Part shown: positions 25,551 to 33,877 of the stretch, piece by piece
How the letters are laid out: every line of letters starts with the position of its first letter
How positions within the stretch are numbered: the stretch's first letter is position 1
Assembly: GCA_030740795.1 (NCBI GenBank)
Contig: JASLWO010000038.1
Location: 1 to 59,009, forward strand
From: Acidimicrobiales bacterium
GTDB taxonomy: Bacteria; Actinomycetota; Acidimicrobiia; Acidimicrobiales; UBA8592
Length of the DNA stretch: 59,009 nt
Direction of reading: 5' to 3'
Notes under the pieces: model-generated
The model's database searches: none
Told to the model about the DNA's origin: nothing
What the model saw: only the letters and a program-made list of their open reading frames with translations
Made by a program: the position numbers and the translations under genes

Positions 25551-26744
25551 TTATCTATGGGCTCCTGACGAAAAGGGAAGGTATTCGTATCGGCGAACAA
25601 ATGCGCCAGGTGCGAACCTTCCTTTCTCTGCATCAACGCTAAAGTCGGGGCACCGGTCTAATAAACACTCAAGAGCTACCGTTCCCATTGTCCGTGCTAC
25701 GGAAGCACCGAGGCAATGATGAGGCCCATAACCAAGACTAAGCATCTTTTTTACCTTTCGACGTACATTTAACACCTCACTATCAAAACCAAACTCTCGC
25801 TCATCTCTGTTAGCTGAAGCATATAACAACATGACTTTATGCCCTTCAGGGATTATCGTGCCGTTTATACCAATGTCATGAGTTGTTGTTCGAGCCAAAT
25901 TCTGAACAGGTGAAGTCAACCGCAGGAACTCATCTATTGACTCCCGAATCTGCATTTGATTGTCTATCAATATTTGGCGCTGATCCCGAGAAATTGTTAA
26001 TAGTTCAGCCGCCCCACCTAAGAGTCCCGTAGTTGTATCATTTCCACCGGTGATCATGGTGAAGACAAAACCAACAGCCCACATAGTTGACACTTTGCTT
26101 TCTCCAGCTTGGGCAAGAATGGATACAAGATCTTCCCCCGGTTCGGACTTTCTCCGATCAAACAGGTTAGATGCGTATTCAAATAGTTCAAATGTTGACG
26201 ACATGTTACCAAGTTCACCTTCAGCATTCCCTGCAACGATCTCATTGGTCCATTTATCAAAGAGAACTCTGTCAGTAACAGGGACACCTAAGTAATGGGC
26301 CACAACAAAACTCGGGAGCGGTTTGAAAAGCTCTTCAACAATGTCAACTTCACCATGCTCTTCAATCTCGTCCAATCGAGTGTTGACAAATGAGCGTATT
26401 TCATCCTCAATGTACGCTACCTTCCTAGGGGTCATGAGATGGCTGACAAGTCGTCGAAAATCTGTATGCTCCGGAGGGTCCATCATGACAATGGGAGCGG
26501 CACTACCTTCAAATGAGTCCATCGCGTCAACATCAGGAGTGAGGCCTTTGGAAGAACAGAAGGTCTCTGTGTCACGCACCGCATCAAAGACATCTTGAAA
26601 CCGTGACAAAACCCAGAAGTCACCGTATCGCTCATGGTTTACATGGTGGACAGGGTCATGGTCACGCAGTTTTTTATAGGATGGATAGGGATTCCTCCAA
26701 TCCTCTCGTCCTCTTAATTCGTAGAGTCTCTCTGAATTTTCCAC
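25551..26744 (-). CDS. Cytochrome P450
   Basis: A 397-residue soluble bacterial P450. The I-helix motif is MITGGNDTTTG, the ExxR helix gives SIDEFLRL, and the haem loop is LGYGPHHCLG with the Cys ligand near residue 344 (Leu replaces the usual Phe at the start of the loop). It monooxygenates a hydrophobic substrate and needs ferredoxin and a reductase, neither of which is in the window. Divergent from a second P450 across a 105-base gap with a dyad. Transcription runs towards tmRNA, so readthrough would be antisense to it. Confidence 0.93.
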   Translation of the reverse strand: MENSERLYELRGREDWRNPYPSYKKLRDHDPVHHVNHERYGDFWVLSRFQDVFDAVRDTETFCSSKGLTPDVDAMDSFEGSAAPIVMMDPPEHTDFRRLVSHLMTPRKVAYIEDEIRSFVNTRLDEIEEHGEVDIVEELFKPLPSFVVAHYLGVPVTDRVLFDKWTNEIVAGNAEGELGNMSSTFELFEYASNLFDRRKSEPGEDLVSILAQAGESKVSTMWAVGFVFTMITGGNDTTTGLLGGAAELLTISRDQRQILIDNQMQIRESIDEFLRLTSPVQNLARTTTHDIGINGTIIPEGHKVMLLYASANRDEREFGFDSEVLNVRRKVKKMLSLGYGPHHCLGASVARTMGTVALECLLDRCPDFSVDAEKGRFAPGAFVRRYEYLPFSSGAHR

Positions 26745-26782
26745 AACACCTCAAACTATGGCTGATGTCTAACACTACGTGA

Positions 26783-26804
26783 TTGTTCAACAATTGGTAA
26801 ACAA
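26783..26804. promoter_or_regulatory. 22-bp dyad between divergent P450 genes, candidate operator
   Basis: A 22-bp imperfect palindrome centred at 26793/26794 with 9 of 11 pairs matching: outer arms TTGTT and AACAA, inner CAATTG-containing core. The overlapping ATTGTT-C-AACAAT (26782-26794) is a second, perfect dyad. Size and position suit a TetR-family operator controlling both P450 genes. No regulator gene is adjacent. Confidence 0.5.
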
Positions 26805-26849
26805 CATCCCTAATTGTCATTATTTCACACACCATTCTAAAGTGAGAAT

Positions 26850-28115
26850 ATGACAGCTGTAGAAGTACCGACTCCAAACATTATTCATAATGAATTCTGG
26901 GTTCGAGAGCAGACAGAAATAGAGAAAGATTTAGCCTCTTATCGTGCCAACACACCCGTAACGTATGTTGAGGAACCGCTGATGCCTCCAGAGTCACCGC
27001 TACCACAAGGGGCTGGAACATGGATTCTTTCACGCCACGCTGAAATCCTTGAGGCATCCCGTAACCCCGAGATATTCAGCTCTGCACAGGGGATAACCAT
27101 TCTTGATAGCCCTCCTGAATTCAATGAATTTTTCAGCTCCATGATCGTGATGGATGACCCGCGCCATGCCCGCCTACGCCGTATCGTTTCGGCTGGCTTC
27201 ACACCTAGAATGCTCAACCGACTGGAGAAATCCGTCCAACAGGTAGCGTCAGATATCGTTGACGGTGTCTGTGAACGAGGCGAGATTGACTTTGTCGTGG
27301 ATGTAGCCGCTGCCCTCCCTCTTAAAATCGTCTGTGATCTTATGGGGATACCAAAATCTCACTATCAGGAAGTCTTTGACTGTTCGAATGTGATTCTCGG
27401 TGCTAGCGACCCCGAATACGTACCCCCTGGTGGAGATATTTTGGGAGCTATTTTCAATGCCGGAATAACTCTGCAAGGAATCATGGAGGAGGTCGCCGAA
27501 TCCAAACGAGGAATGGATAGTGATGACCTCACAACCACATTAGTAAACGCAAAACTTGAAGACGACACCCTCACCACAGCTGACATAGCGGGGTTTTTTA
27601 TCCTCCTCGTTGTAGCTGGGAATGAGACCACACGCAATGCGATCGGTTGGGGCTTGAAATACTTGACTGATAACCCAGAACAGAAGAAGATCTGGATTGA
27701 TGATTTTGAGAACGTCGCCCCTTCCGCAGTAGAGGAAATTGTCCGGTTAGCGAGTCCCGTGACATACATGAGGCGAACCACTACCACAGACACAACCCTT
27801 GGAAACCAAGAAATCAAAAAAGGTGAGAAGGTATGCATGTTCTACCTATCTGCTAACCGTGACGAAGAAGTGTTTGAGAACCCCTACAAATTTGATGTAC
27901 TCCGACAACCTAACAATCACTTAGGATTCGGAGGGCCCGGACCACATTTCTGTCTCGGCGCCCATTTAGCGCGGCGTGAAATAACAGTGATGTTCCGCGA
28001 ACTCTTGACCCGACTTCCGGATATACAAGCGACGGGAGAACCAGAAGTTCTTGCTTCCAGTTTTATCCACGGAGTGAAACATCTACCAGCATCTTTCACC
28101 CCGCAAGCAAAATAG
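26850..28115 (+). CDS. Cytochrome P450, steroid/terpene-hydroxylase-like
   Basis: A 421-residue P450. The I-helix is VVAGNETTRNA, ExxR is EEIVRL, and the haem loop FGGPGPHFCLG has its Cys near residue 368. The long N-terminal segment, the MDDPRHARLRR loop and VTYMRRT resemble actinobacterial CYP125/CYP142-type sterol side-chain hydroxylases and related CYPs; this is an impression, not a search. It heads an operon with a phosphotransferase and a nitroreductase. Several lines are 52-57% GC by my count, higher than housekeeping genes nearby, consistent with accessory origin. Confidence 0.92.
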   Translation: MTAVEVPTPNIIHNEFWVREQTEIEKDLASYRANTPVTYVEEPLMPPESPLPQGAGTWILSRHAEILEASRNPEIFSSAQGITILDSPPEFNEFFSSMIVMDDPRHARLRRIVSAGFTPRMLNRLEKSVQQVASDIVDGVCERGEIDFVVDVAAALPLKIVCDLMGIPKSHYQEVFDCSNVILGASDPEYVPPGGDILGAIFNAGITLQGIMEEVAESKRGMDSDDLTTTLVNAKLEDDTLTTADIAGFFILLVVAGNETTRNAIGWGLKYLTDNPEQKKIWIDDFENVAPSAVEEIVRLASPVTYMRRTTTTDTTLGNQEIKKGEKVCMFYLSANRDEEVFENPYKFDVLRQPNNHLGFGGPGPHFCLGAHLARREITVMFRELLTRLPDIQATGEPEVLASSFIHGVKHLPASFTPQAK

Positions 28116-28133
28116 TTCCTAGCAGGAGAACAC

Positions 28134-29210
28134 ATGCCATCAATTCCACACACCTTTAACGACGTTAACTCTGATTGGCTAAGTGAAGTGCTTAAATCAG
28201 AGGTTAATTCTTTCACCTCTGAAAGAATTGGTGAAGGTATCGGGTTAATGGGAGACATTTATCGGGTTTCTCTTGAATACGGAAGCGATGCAGACGATAA
28301 ACCATCTTCAGTAGTGGTGAAACTTCCTTCTTCTTTCGAAGAGAACCGCCAACAAGGCGTAGCGCTAGGAATGTTTGAAGCAGAGGTACGTTTTTATGAC
28401 GAGCTCGGAGGTAGAACCGGTACAGGACTTCCGGAAATTCATTTGGCTACCATTAAGTCTGGCACGGCAGAATTCGTCATTGTAATGGAAGATCTCTGCG
28501 AACTAACAATGGTTGATCAGGCATCTGGAATGTCTTACGAACAGGGACTAGCAGCAGTAAAAGTTTTAGCTAAAATCCACGCGGCATGGTGGGGAAAAGT
28601 ACAAACTGAGGAATTGGAATGGATCCCCTCTATGGTCGGACCTCGTATTGAGTACGTTGACCAAGTCCTCCCCGAGATCTACCCGGTATTCGCCCAAACA
28701 TTTGAAAGTGGGCTGCCTGAAGGCGGAGCTGAACTGACACAACTGTTCAGCCAATCGTACTTGAAACTCAATAAAGGACTCGCAGAGAGAGCTCCTTGGA
28801 CATTGGCTCACCAGGATTACCGCGTTGAGAACATGTTGTTCGGAAACCCATTGAAAGATGAAGTCACCGTTATCGACTGGCAAGGAATCGGGCGAGGTCC
28901 CGGTGCTTACGATCTCGCGTATCTAATCGGTGGTTCTATGGACACCGAGCTTCGCAGAACGCATGAAAAGGACCTTGTATCGGCATACCACACTCAATTA
29001 CTTTACGAAGGGGTAAGCGATTATTCTGCTGATTCAGCATGGGATGATTACGGCTTTGCCCACCTTCTCGGTGGTCTCGCAACATCTATCTTTGCTGGAG
29101 GAACTCTAGATCTGAGTAACGAAAGAGGCAAAGAACTTATTTCAATGATGTCAAACCGGCATGTAACCGCAGCGTTGGACCATGGCGGCATCAACCGAAT
29201 ACCTCAATAG
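28134..29210 (+). CDS. Phosphotransferase of the APH/ecdysteroid-kinase-like family
   Basis: A 358-residue kinase-fold protein. The catalytic loop reads LAHQDYRVENMLFG (H-x-D-x-R-x-x-N form) and the metal-binding VIDWQGIGRGPGAYDLAYL follows, as in aminoglycoside and choline/ecdysteroid kinases. An AGGAG stands 7 nt before the ATG. It lies 18 nt after a P450 and 1 nt before a nitroreductase, which suggests it phosphorylates a hydroxylated small molecule, but the substrate is unknown. Such proteins often accompany CoA ligase and P450 genes in actinobacterial catabolic loci. Confidence 0.82.
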   Translation: MPSIPHTFNDVNSDWLSEVLKSEVNSFTSERIGEGIGLMGDIYRVSLEYGSDADDKPSSVVVKLPSSFEENRQQGVALGMFEAEVRFYDELGGRTGTGLPEIHLATIKSGTAEFVIVMEDLCELTMVDQASGMSYEQGLAAVKVLAKIHAAWWGKVQTEELEWIPSMVGPRIEYVDQVLPEIYPVFAQTFESGLPEGGAELTQLFSQSYLKLNKGLAERAPWTLAHQDYRVENMLFGNPLKDEVTVIDWQGIGRGPGAYDLAYLIGGSMDTELRRTHEKDLVSAYHTQLLYEGVSDYSADSAWDDYGFAHLLGGLATSIFAGGTLDLSNERGKELISMMSNRHVTAALDHGGINRIPQ

Positions 29211-29211
29211 C

Positions 29212-29838
29212 ATGAATGTTTTCGAGGCTATGAGTTCATGTCGAGCTATTCGCTACTTGCGCCCCGATCCAATACCCGAAGAGTTGATTGAGCAGGTCGT
29301 CACAGCTGCGACATGGGCCCCAAGTCCAGGGAATTCACAAGGAAGAGATTTCATTGTGGTAACGGATCAGACGAAACGTGAGATCATAGGTAACGCTATT
29401 GAAAAGGTTATGGGAAGTCGTGTTGCATCAATGGACCGACCCGATAAAACTCACCGACTGATGCTTGATGGAACTGAACATCTGCTTGCAACGCTGAAAA
29501 CCTGTCCGGTGCTTGTCTTCGTTTGCGGTAAAGCCATTTACCCTTACGAGGCTCCAAGAGAATCTTTTGTTTGGTCATCTATCTACCCTGCCGCCCAAAA
29601 TCTCATCGTTGCTGCTCGAGCAATAGGTCTTGGCACGGTTTTCACTACGTTTCAGGGTGTTGCTGAAAACGTGATACGCGAAACCCTTGATATCCCTGAT
29701 GATGTGTTAATCGGGTGCATGATTCCTATGGGTTGGCCTGATCGCAAATTTGGTCCCTTAAATCGTGAACCTTACGAAAAGGTGGTACACCGCGATAAAT
29801 GGCAAGGCGAGTTACGCAATAACCATTTACGGAGCTAA
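29212..29838 (+). CDS. Nitroreductase-family flavoprotein
   Basis: A protein of about 208 residues with the FMN-binding RAIRYLRPDPIPEE start, AATWAPSPGNSQGRDF, and AAQNLIVAARAIGLGTVFTT. It is an NAD(P)H or F420H2-linked reductase of nitro, quinone or enone groups; the actual substrate is unknown. Start chosen at ATG 29212, one base after the upstream stop; ATG 29182 would overlap the kinase gene. It ends 12 nt inside the convergent isomerase-like gene. Confidence 0.85.
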   Translation: MNVFEAMSSCRAIRYLRPDPIPEELIEQVVTAATWAPSPGNSQGRDFIVVTDQTKREIIGNAIEKVMGSRVASMDRPDKTHRLMLDGTEHLLATLKTCPVLVFVCGKAIYPYEAPRESFVWSSIYPAAQNLIVAARAIGLGTVFTTFQGVAENVIRETLDIPDDVLIGCMIPMGWPDRKFGPLNREPYEKVVHRDKWQGELRNNHLRS

Positions 29839-30552
29839 AGAAGCCCACTCTTTAGCGACACTGACATCCCCAAAGATCTCTAGACCATCTGGGTTCCTTC
29901 CCCAGAGAAAAAGGAGGAGGTTCATTGAGTTACCTCTGACAGCGACATCTCCTTTCGCATGTTCTCTTCGAACCAGCAACCCATCCTCACTATTTTCCAA
30001 AAGCCATTCCCCTGACCCATCTGTCCTATGAAGATGGATCGATCCATTAGGGTATTTAAAAACCTTTTTCGGATTTGCTGAAAATTGCAACGCTCCGTCA
30101 ATGTATTCATCTACCCCGTCACAGGCTACTTCGCCGTCAACGGTGATGTGGTCAGTTACTGGAGTTTCAGCATCCCACATATGCAGCAAAGTCTCATGGG
30201 TCATTCGACGCACAAACCATGCAACGTTCTGCTCTTTCCCCCAGGTCCAAACAGGGGTGCTAGGGTCGTTGGTTTTTAAAGTTCCCATCATTGATTCATA
30301 GTTCCCTAGCGCCCATGCATGCACTTCTTCGTCTGGAGGTGTTGGGAAAGGTGTCTCTGGTCGTTCCAAACTACCCTCTTCAATAACGCCGGCAACAGCC
30401 CCATAGACTATGCCTATATGTGCTAAAAGGTCTTTCATTTTCCAACCAGGGCAAGCTACAACAATCTCACCTTCATTCCCGTCCGATAGTTCAAATAAGC
30501 GATTAGCGAATGTTTCTATAGATGCGAGTAGCGAGTCTGTATTCATAAACAC
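29827..30552 (-). CDS. Mycothiol-dependent maleylpyruvate isomerase-like protein (TIGR03083 type)
   Basis: A 241-residue protein with the DinB-like four-helix N-terminal domain marked by CPGWKMKDLLAHIG (about residues 34-47) and a metal-site His cluster (RRMTHETLLHMWDAE); the C-terminal part holds a GDVAVRGNSMNLLLFLWGR sterol-carrier-like segment. Founding members isomerise maleylpyruvate using mycothiol, but most relatives have unknown substrates. It is downstream of the PLP lyase, with 3 bases between them, and is evidence for a mycothiol-using host. Confidence 0.85.
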   Translation of the reverse strand: MFMNTDSLLASIETFANRLFELSDGNEGEIVVACPGWKMKDLLAHIGIVYGAVAGVIEEGSLERPETPFPTPPDEEVHAWALGNYESMMGTLKTNDPSTPVWTWGKEQNVAWFVRRMTHETLLHMWDAETPVTDHITVDGEVACDGVDEYIDGALQFSANPKKVFKYPNGSIHLHRTDGSGEWLLENSEDGLLVRREHAKGDVAVRGNSMNLLLFLWGRNPDGLEIFGDVSVAKEWASLAP

Positions 30553-30555
30553 ATT

Positions 30556-31596
30556 CTAATCAGAAACCGCTATATGAATTCCCTCTACTAGTCTTTCAAC
30601 GTCTTTAGGAGTAGTCACATAGCTAGTCATCCAACGAACTTCATTCTCTTTTTCCCAATCATAGAAATAACTCCACTCCTGAAGAGTAGCTATAGCTTCT
30701 TTAGGTAATTTCGCAAAAACTGCATTCACTTCAGTTGATTGAGTAATTTCTACATCCCGAATACCCGAAATGCCTTCAGCGAGAAGCTGCGCCATCTCAT
30801 TTGCATGTGAGGCATGTTTCAACCAAAGGTTATCTTTAAACATTGCGGAAAACTGGGCTGCTATATATCTCATTTTTGAAGGCAATTGAGCTGACTGTTT
30901 TTGTATAAATTCAGCGGCTTCAGCTAACTCAGGATTAAAGACAACAATCGCCTCTCCATACGCCATGCCATTCTTGGTTCCACCAAAACTAAGAATATCT
31001 ACGCCAAGGTCGCAGGTAAAGTCTGCAATAGGGACACCGAGCGCTGCTGTTGCATTAGCGATTCGTGCTCCATCCATGTGAACCCGTAACCCTGCTTGCT
31101 TCGCTATACCAATTACTTCTTTGAGTTCTTCTACCGTATATAGAGTTCCGTATTCGGTTGATTGCGTAATGGAAATAGCGCCAGGTTGCGCGTGATGAAC
31201 AACACCAAGTATCTCAAGTTCTTTCGCAAGTGAAACTGGTTCAATCTTTGCATCGCTGCTTTCAAGATCTATCAATTTAGCTCCCAAGAACCTTTCAGGT
31301 GCACCACATTCATCTACGTTGATATGCGAGGAGCTAGCGCAAATTATTGCTTCCCATGAATTGATCATTGCTTGCAGCCCTACAATATTCGCTCCGGTTC
31401 CGCCCCAAGCAAGCAAGGTTGTCACCTCTCTTCCAAACAATGCATTCATCTCTTCGCGGAGCTTGGTCGTTATCGGGTCATCACCGTAACCGATGGCGGA
31501 TCCTTCATTTGCATCCACGAGGGCTTGTATAACTTCAGGAACAATCCCTGAAGTATTATCGCTTGCGAACGACGTTAACGGTGGTTCTGGAAACAT
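30556..31596 (-). CDS. PLP-dependent beta-eliminating lyase / threonine aldolase-like
   Basis: A 346-residue fold-type I PLP enzyme. FASDNTSGIVPEV matches the SDN motif of low-specificity threonine aldolases, VHMDGARIANA supplies the Asp that binds the PLP ring nitrogen, and SFGGTKNGMAYGEA contains the Schiff-base Lys. It would cleave threonine or allo-threonine to glycine and acetaldehyde, or a related beta-hydroxy amino acid. Upstream of the isomerase-like gene in a two-gene operon, divergent from the reductive-dehalogenase-like gene. Confidence 0.86.
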   Translation of the reverse strand: MFPEPPLTSFASDNTSGIVPEVIQALVDANEGSAIGYGDDPITTKLREEMNALFGREVTTLLAWGGTGANIVGLQAMINSWEAIICASSSHINVDECGAPERFLGAKLIDLESSDAKIEPVSLAKELEILGVVHHAQPGAISITQSTEYGTLYTVEELKEVIGIAKQAGLRVHMDGARIANATAALGVPIADFTCDLGVDILSFGGTKNGMAYGEAIVVFNPELAEAAEFIQKQSAQLPSKMRYIAAQFSAMFKDNLWLKHASHANEMAQLLAEGISGIRDVEITQSTEVNAVFAKLPKEAIATLQEWSYFYDWEKENEVRWMTSYVTTPKDVERLVEGIHIAVSD

Positions 31597-31748
31597 GACA
31601 TGACGATACCGGAACTTTAGCTTAAAGCCAGACGTGAACTCCGATTCGTTGTTTTTGCGAACGTTGCCTTTACCTAAAATCTCTAATCAAAATTTTCATT
31701 TTGGTCATTGTTCTTCTTCGTTGAAAGTTTTTCGCATATCCTGAACAT

Positions 31749-32969
31749 ATGCACACAGGTCGAAATGATGATGCGAAACGCTCTAGAGCGCGATCTAGTG
31801 TTACGAAGCTTCCAAACGCTGGCGATGAAACCGTTGGCTTCAATGTCAGTGCTAGTTTCAAAGGGTTTAGTCAGGTAGATGATGTCTTTTGCCGTTCACA
31901 ATACGATCCAGAGGTAAAAACACCTGAGACACAAGGGTTCTATGACATGTACCGTCGTCCGTTAGCTAACTGGCGAGAAGCTGAAGGGTACGAACAGTTC
32001 GATTACGCATTTCGGAATGCAACCTGGCATGTGGCTGACATATTTGCGGAATTACGTGAAGTCGATGACCGCCGTGACGGTTTTCTAGATCCTTTATCGC
32101 TTCTTAGGGACGGACCTGAGAAAAGAATTGAATTCTCCTCACCGACAGAATCATCTCGCGTTATTAAGCAAGCGGCCAAAACCGTCGGAGCTGATCTTAT
32201 AGGCATAACTCAATTTGATAAAAGGTGGTCGTACACGGAATTATTTTCAATGGAATCATTGGGTCCTAAACCCAACGAAATTAGCGACGATTTGTCAAAT
32301 GTAATTGTGATCGGTCAGTCAATGGACAGTGAACTTATAGATACTGCCCCTTCAGCCTTGTCGGGTGCAGCTACTGGTATGGGATATTCTCAAGATGCTT
32401 TAGTTTTGTTGACTCTTTCACAATTCATAAAAAATCTCGGGTACCGTGCCATCCCTTCAATGAACGATTCCGCTCTTGCTATTCCTTATGCCATTCAAGC
32501 CGGCTTAGGTGAATACGGGAAACACGGGCTTGTCATCACACCTGAATTTGGGTCAAGTATTAGGTTTGGGAAGATCTTCACTGACATGCCGTTATTGCAC
32601 GATAAACCAGTTCGCTTTGGGGTTAACGAAATGTGCAGAATATGCCAAGCTTGCTCTAAAGCCTGCCCGAGTAAAGCTATCCCCGATACCAAACCTTCTA
32701 TTAGAACATTCAATCGATCTAATGTCTCAGGAATTACAAAGTGGACAATTGACGGAGAAGCTTGCTTTTCTTACTGGGCGAAAATAAATACTGACTGCGC
32801 TGTTTGTATCCGAATTTGCCCATTCACACGTGATTACACAAAAGCCCGCAACCGCTTTTGGCTTAAGGTCGCGGGATCTAACTTGCGGAAATTGGCATTA
32901 AATTTTGATCAACGATCTAAACGCGGGAAGAGAGTAAAGACACGTTTTTGGTGGTCGGACGGAAACTAA
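31749..32969 (+). CDS. Reductive-dehalogenase-like corrinoid/Fe-S protein
   Basis: A 406-residue protein. The C-terminal third has two 4Fe-4S sites: CRICQACSKACP (about 296-307) and CAVCIRICPF preceded by a further Cys (about 339-358). Upstream, the stretch IPYAIQAGLGEYGKHGLVIT and the following FTDMPLLHDKP match the corrinoid-binding core shared by RdhA and QueG. QueG is shorter and has an N-terminal reductase layout not seen here, so RdhA-type is preferred. There is no twin-arginine signal, so it should be cytoplasmic, and no rdhB anchor or fused flavin domain. Activity and substrate are inferred only. It converges on ftsX with a 4-nt overlap. Confidence 0.75.
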   Translation: MHTGRNDDAKRSRARSSVTKLPNAGDETVGFNVSASFKGFSQVDDVFCRSQYDPEVKTPETQGFYDMYRRPLANWREAEGYEQFDYAFRNATWHVADIFAELREVDDRRDGFLDPLSLLRDGPEKRIEFSSPTESSRVIKQAAKTVGADLIGITQFDKRWSYTELFSMESLGPKPNEISDDLSNVIVIGQSMDSELIDTAPSALSGAATGMGYSQDALVLLTLSQFIKNLGYRAIPSMNDSALAIPYAIQAGLGEYGKHGLVITPEFGSSIRFGKIFTDMPLLHDKPVRFGVNEMCRICQACSKACPSKAIPDTKPSIRTFNRSNVSGITKWTIDGEACFSYWAKINTDCAVCIRICPFTRDYTKARNRFWLKVAGSNLRKLALNFDQRSKRGKRVKTRFWWSDGN

Positions 32970-33865
32970 ACGTCCAAGAATCTGTATGCGGCTATAGCTG
33001 AACCCACCGACCCTACGAGACCTCCGATTGCGAGCAGAAGGAACCCGATTCCCCAGACATCACCACTTGTAACTGCGAAACTTTGCAAAATATTCAAAAC
33101 GTTATCGCTTGATAGCCATTCTTCAAATGCTCGATTAGCCCCATAGACAGAAGCGGTTCCCAAACTCGCTCCGACGATGCCTTGGAAAGTCCCCTCCAGC
33201 ATAAACGGGATAAGGATGAACCAGTTAGTAGCACCGACTAACTTCATGACTTCTATTTCTCTTCTCCTTGCAAACATTGCCATTCTGATTGTGTTCAGAA
33301 TAAGCAACAGTCCAGTCGCCAAGAGAATAATTCCTGCTCCTAATACAACCCATCTGATCACATCGGTAGCTGTTTCTATTTTCGAGATTTCATCCGTTGC
33401 TCGAACAACTTTTTTGACTCCTGGTTTCGTTTCAAAACTAGAAGCAATAATTTCAATGGCTTCGGCGTTTAACTGAGCAGGAACCACGCGATAAGAGGGA
33501 GGAATCACATCAACGGTAACGAGTTGTGTTATTTCAGGATTCTCTGGAAAGAAATCTTCGTTGAATTCCCGAAGGGCTTCCTCTTGATCAACATATCTGT
33601 AAGTTTCTATACCACTAGAATTCTGCAAATCCGTTTCAATTAGGCCTCTTTGGCTTTCAGAAACGTCCGGTTGGATCCAAATTATGAATTCAACTCCGTT
33701 TTCCCACCTATCTGTTGCATTTGAAACACCTTTTTGTAGCAACAAGGCTACTCCGAGAAGGCTAAGAGAAACCGCTACGGTTAGAACTGAAGCAAGCGTC
33801 AATGTTAGATTCCGTCTAAGATTTCTAGCCGTTTCTTTAATCAAGTAGTCAAAATTCATTACCAT
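32966..33865 (-). CDS. ftsX: Cell division protein FtsX
   Basis: A 299-residue permease-like protein with an N-terminal cytoplasmic segment (FDYLIKETARNLRRN), a first helix near residues 20-43, a periplasmic domain, and three C-terminal helices (the FtsX fold). It lies 12 nt after ftsE and pairs with it to activate peptidoglycan hydrolases at the septum. A second ATG two codons in is equally likely. Here it is followed by a convergent gene, not by smpB as in many actinobacteria. Confidence 0.93.
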   Translation of the reverse strand: MVMNFDYLIKETARNLRRNLTLTLASVLTVAVSLSLLGVALLLQKGVSNATDRWENGVEFIIWIQPDVSESQRGLIETDLQNSSGIETYRYVDQEEALREFNEDFFPENPEITQLVTVDVIPPSYRVVPAQLNAEAIEIIASSFETKPGVKKVVRATDEISKIETATDVIRWVVLGAGIILLATGLLLILNTIRMAMFARRREIEVMKLVGATNWFILIPFMLEGTFQGIVGASLGTASVYGANRAFEEWLSSDNVLNILQSFAVTSGDVWGIGFLLLAIGGLVGSVGSAIAAYRFLDV

Positions 33866-33877
33866 TGGACAAGCCTG

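Noticed and set aside
31688-31703. CAAAAT-tttc-ATTTTG hairpin before the RdhA-like gene as a cobalamin riboswitch
   Set aside because: A 6-bp AT stem is far too small; no B12-box-like sequence was recognised in the 152-base gap.
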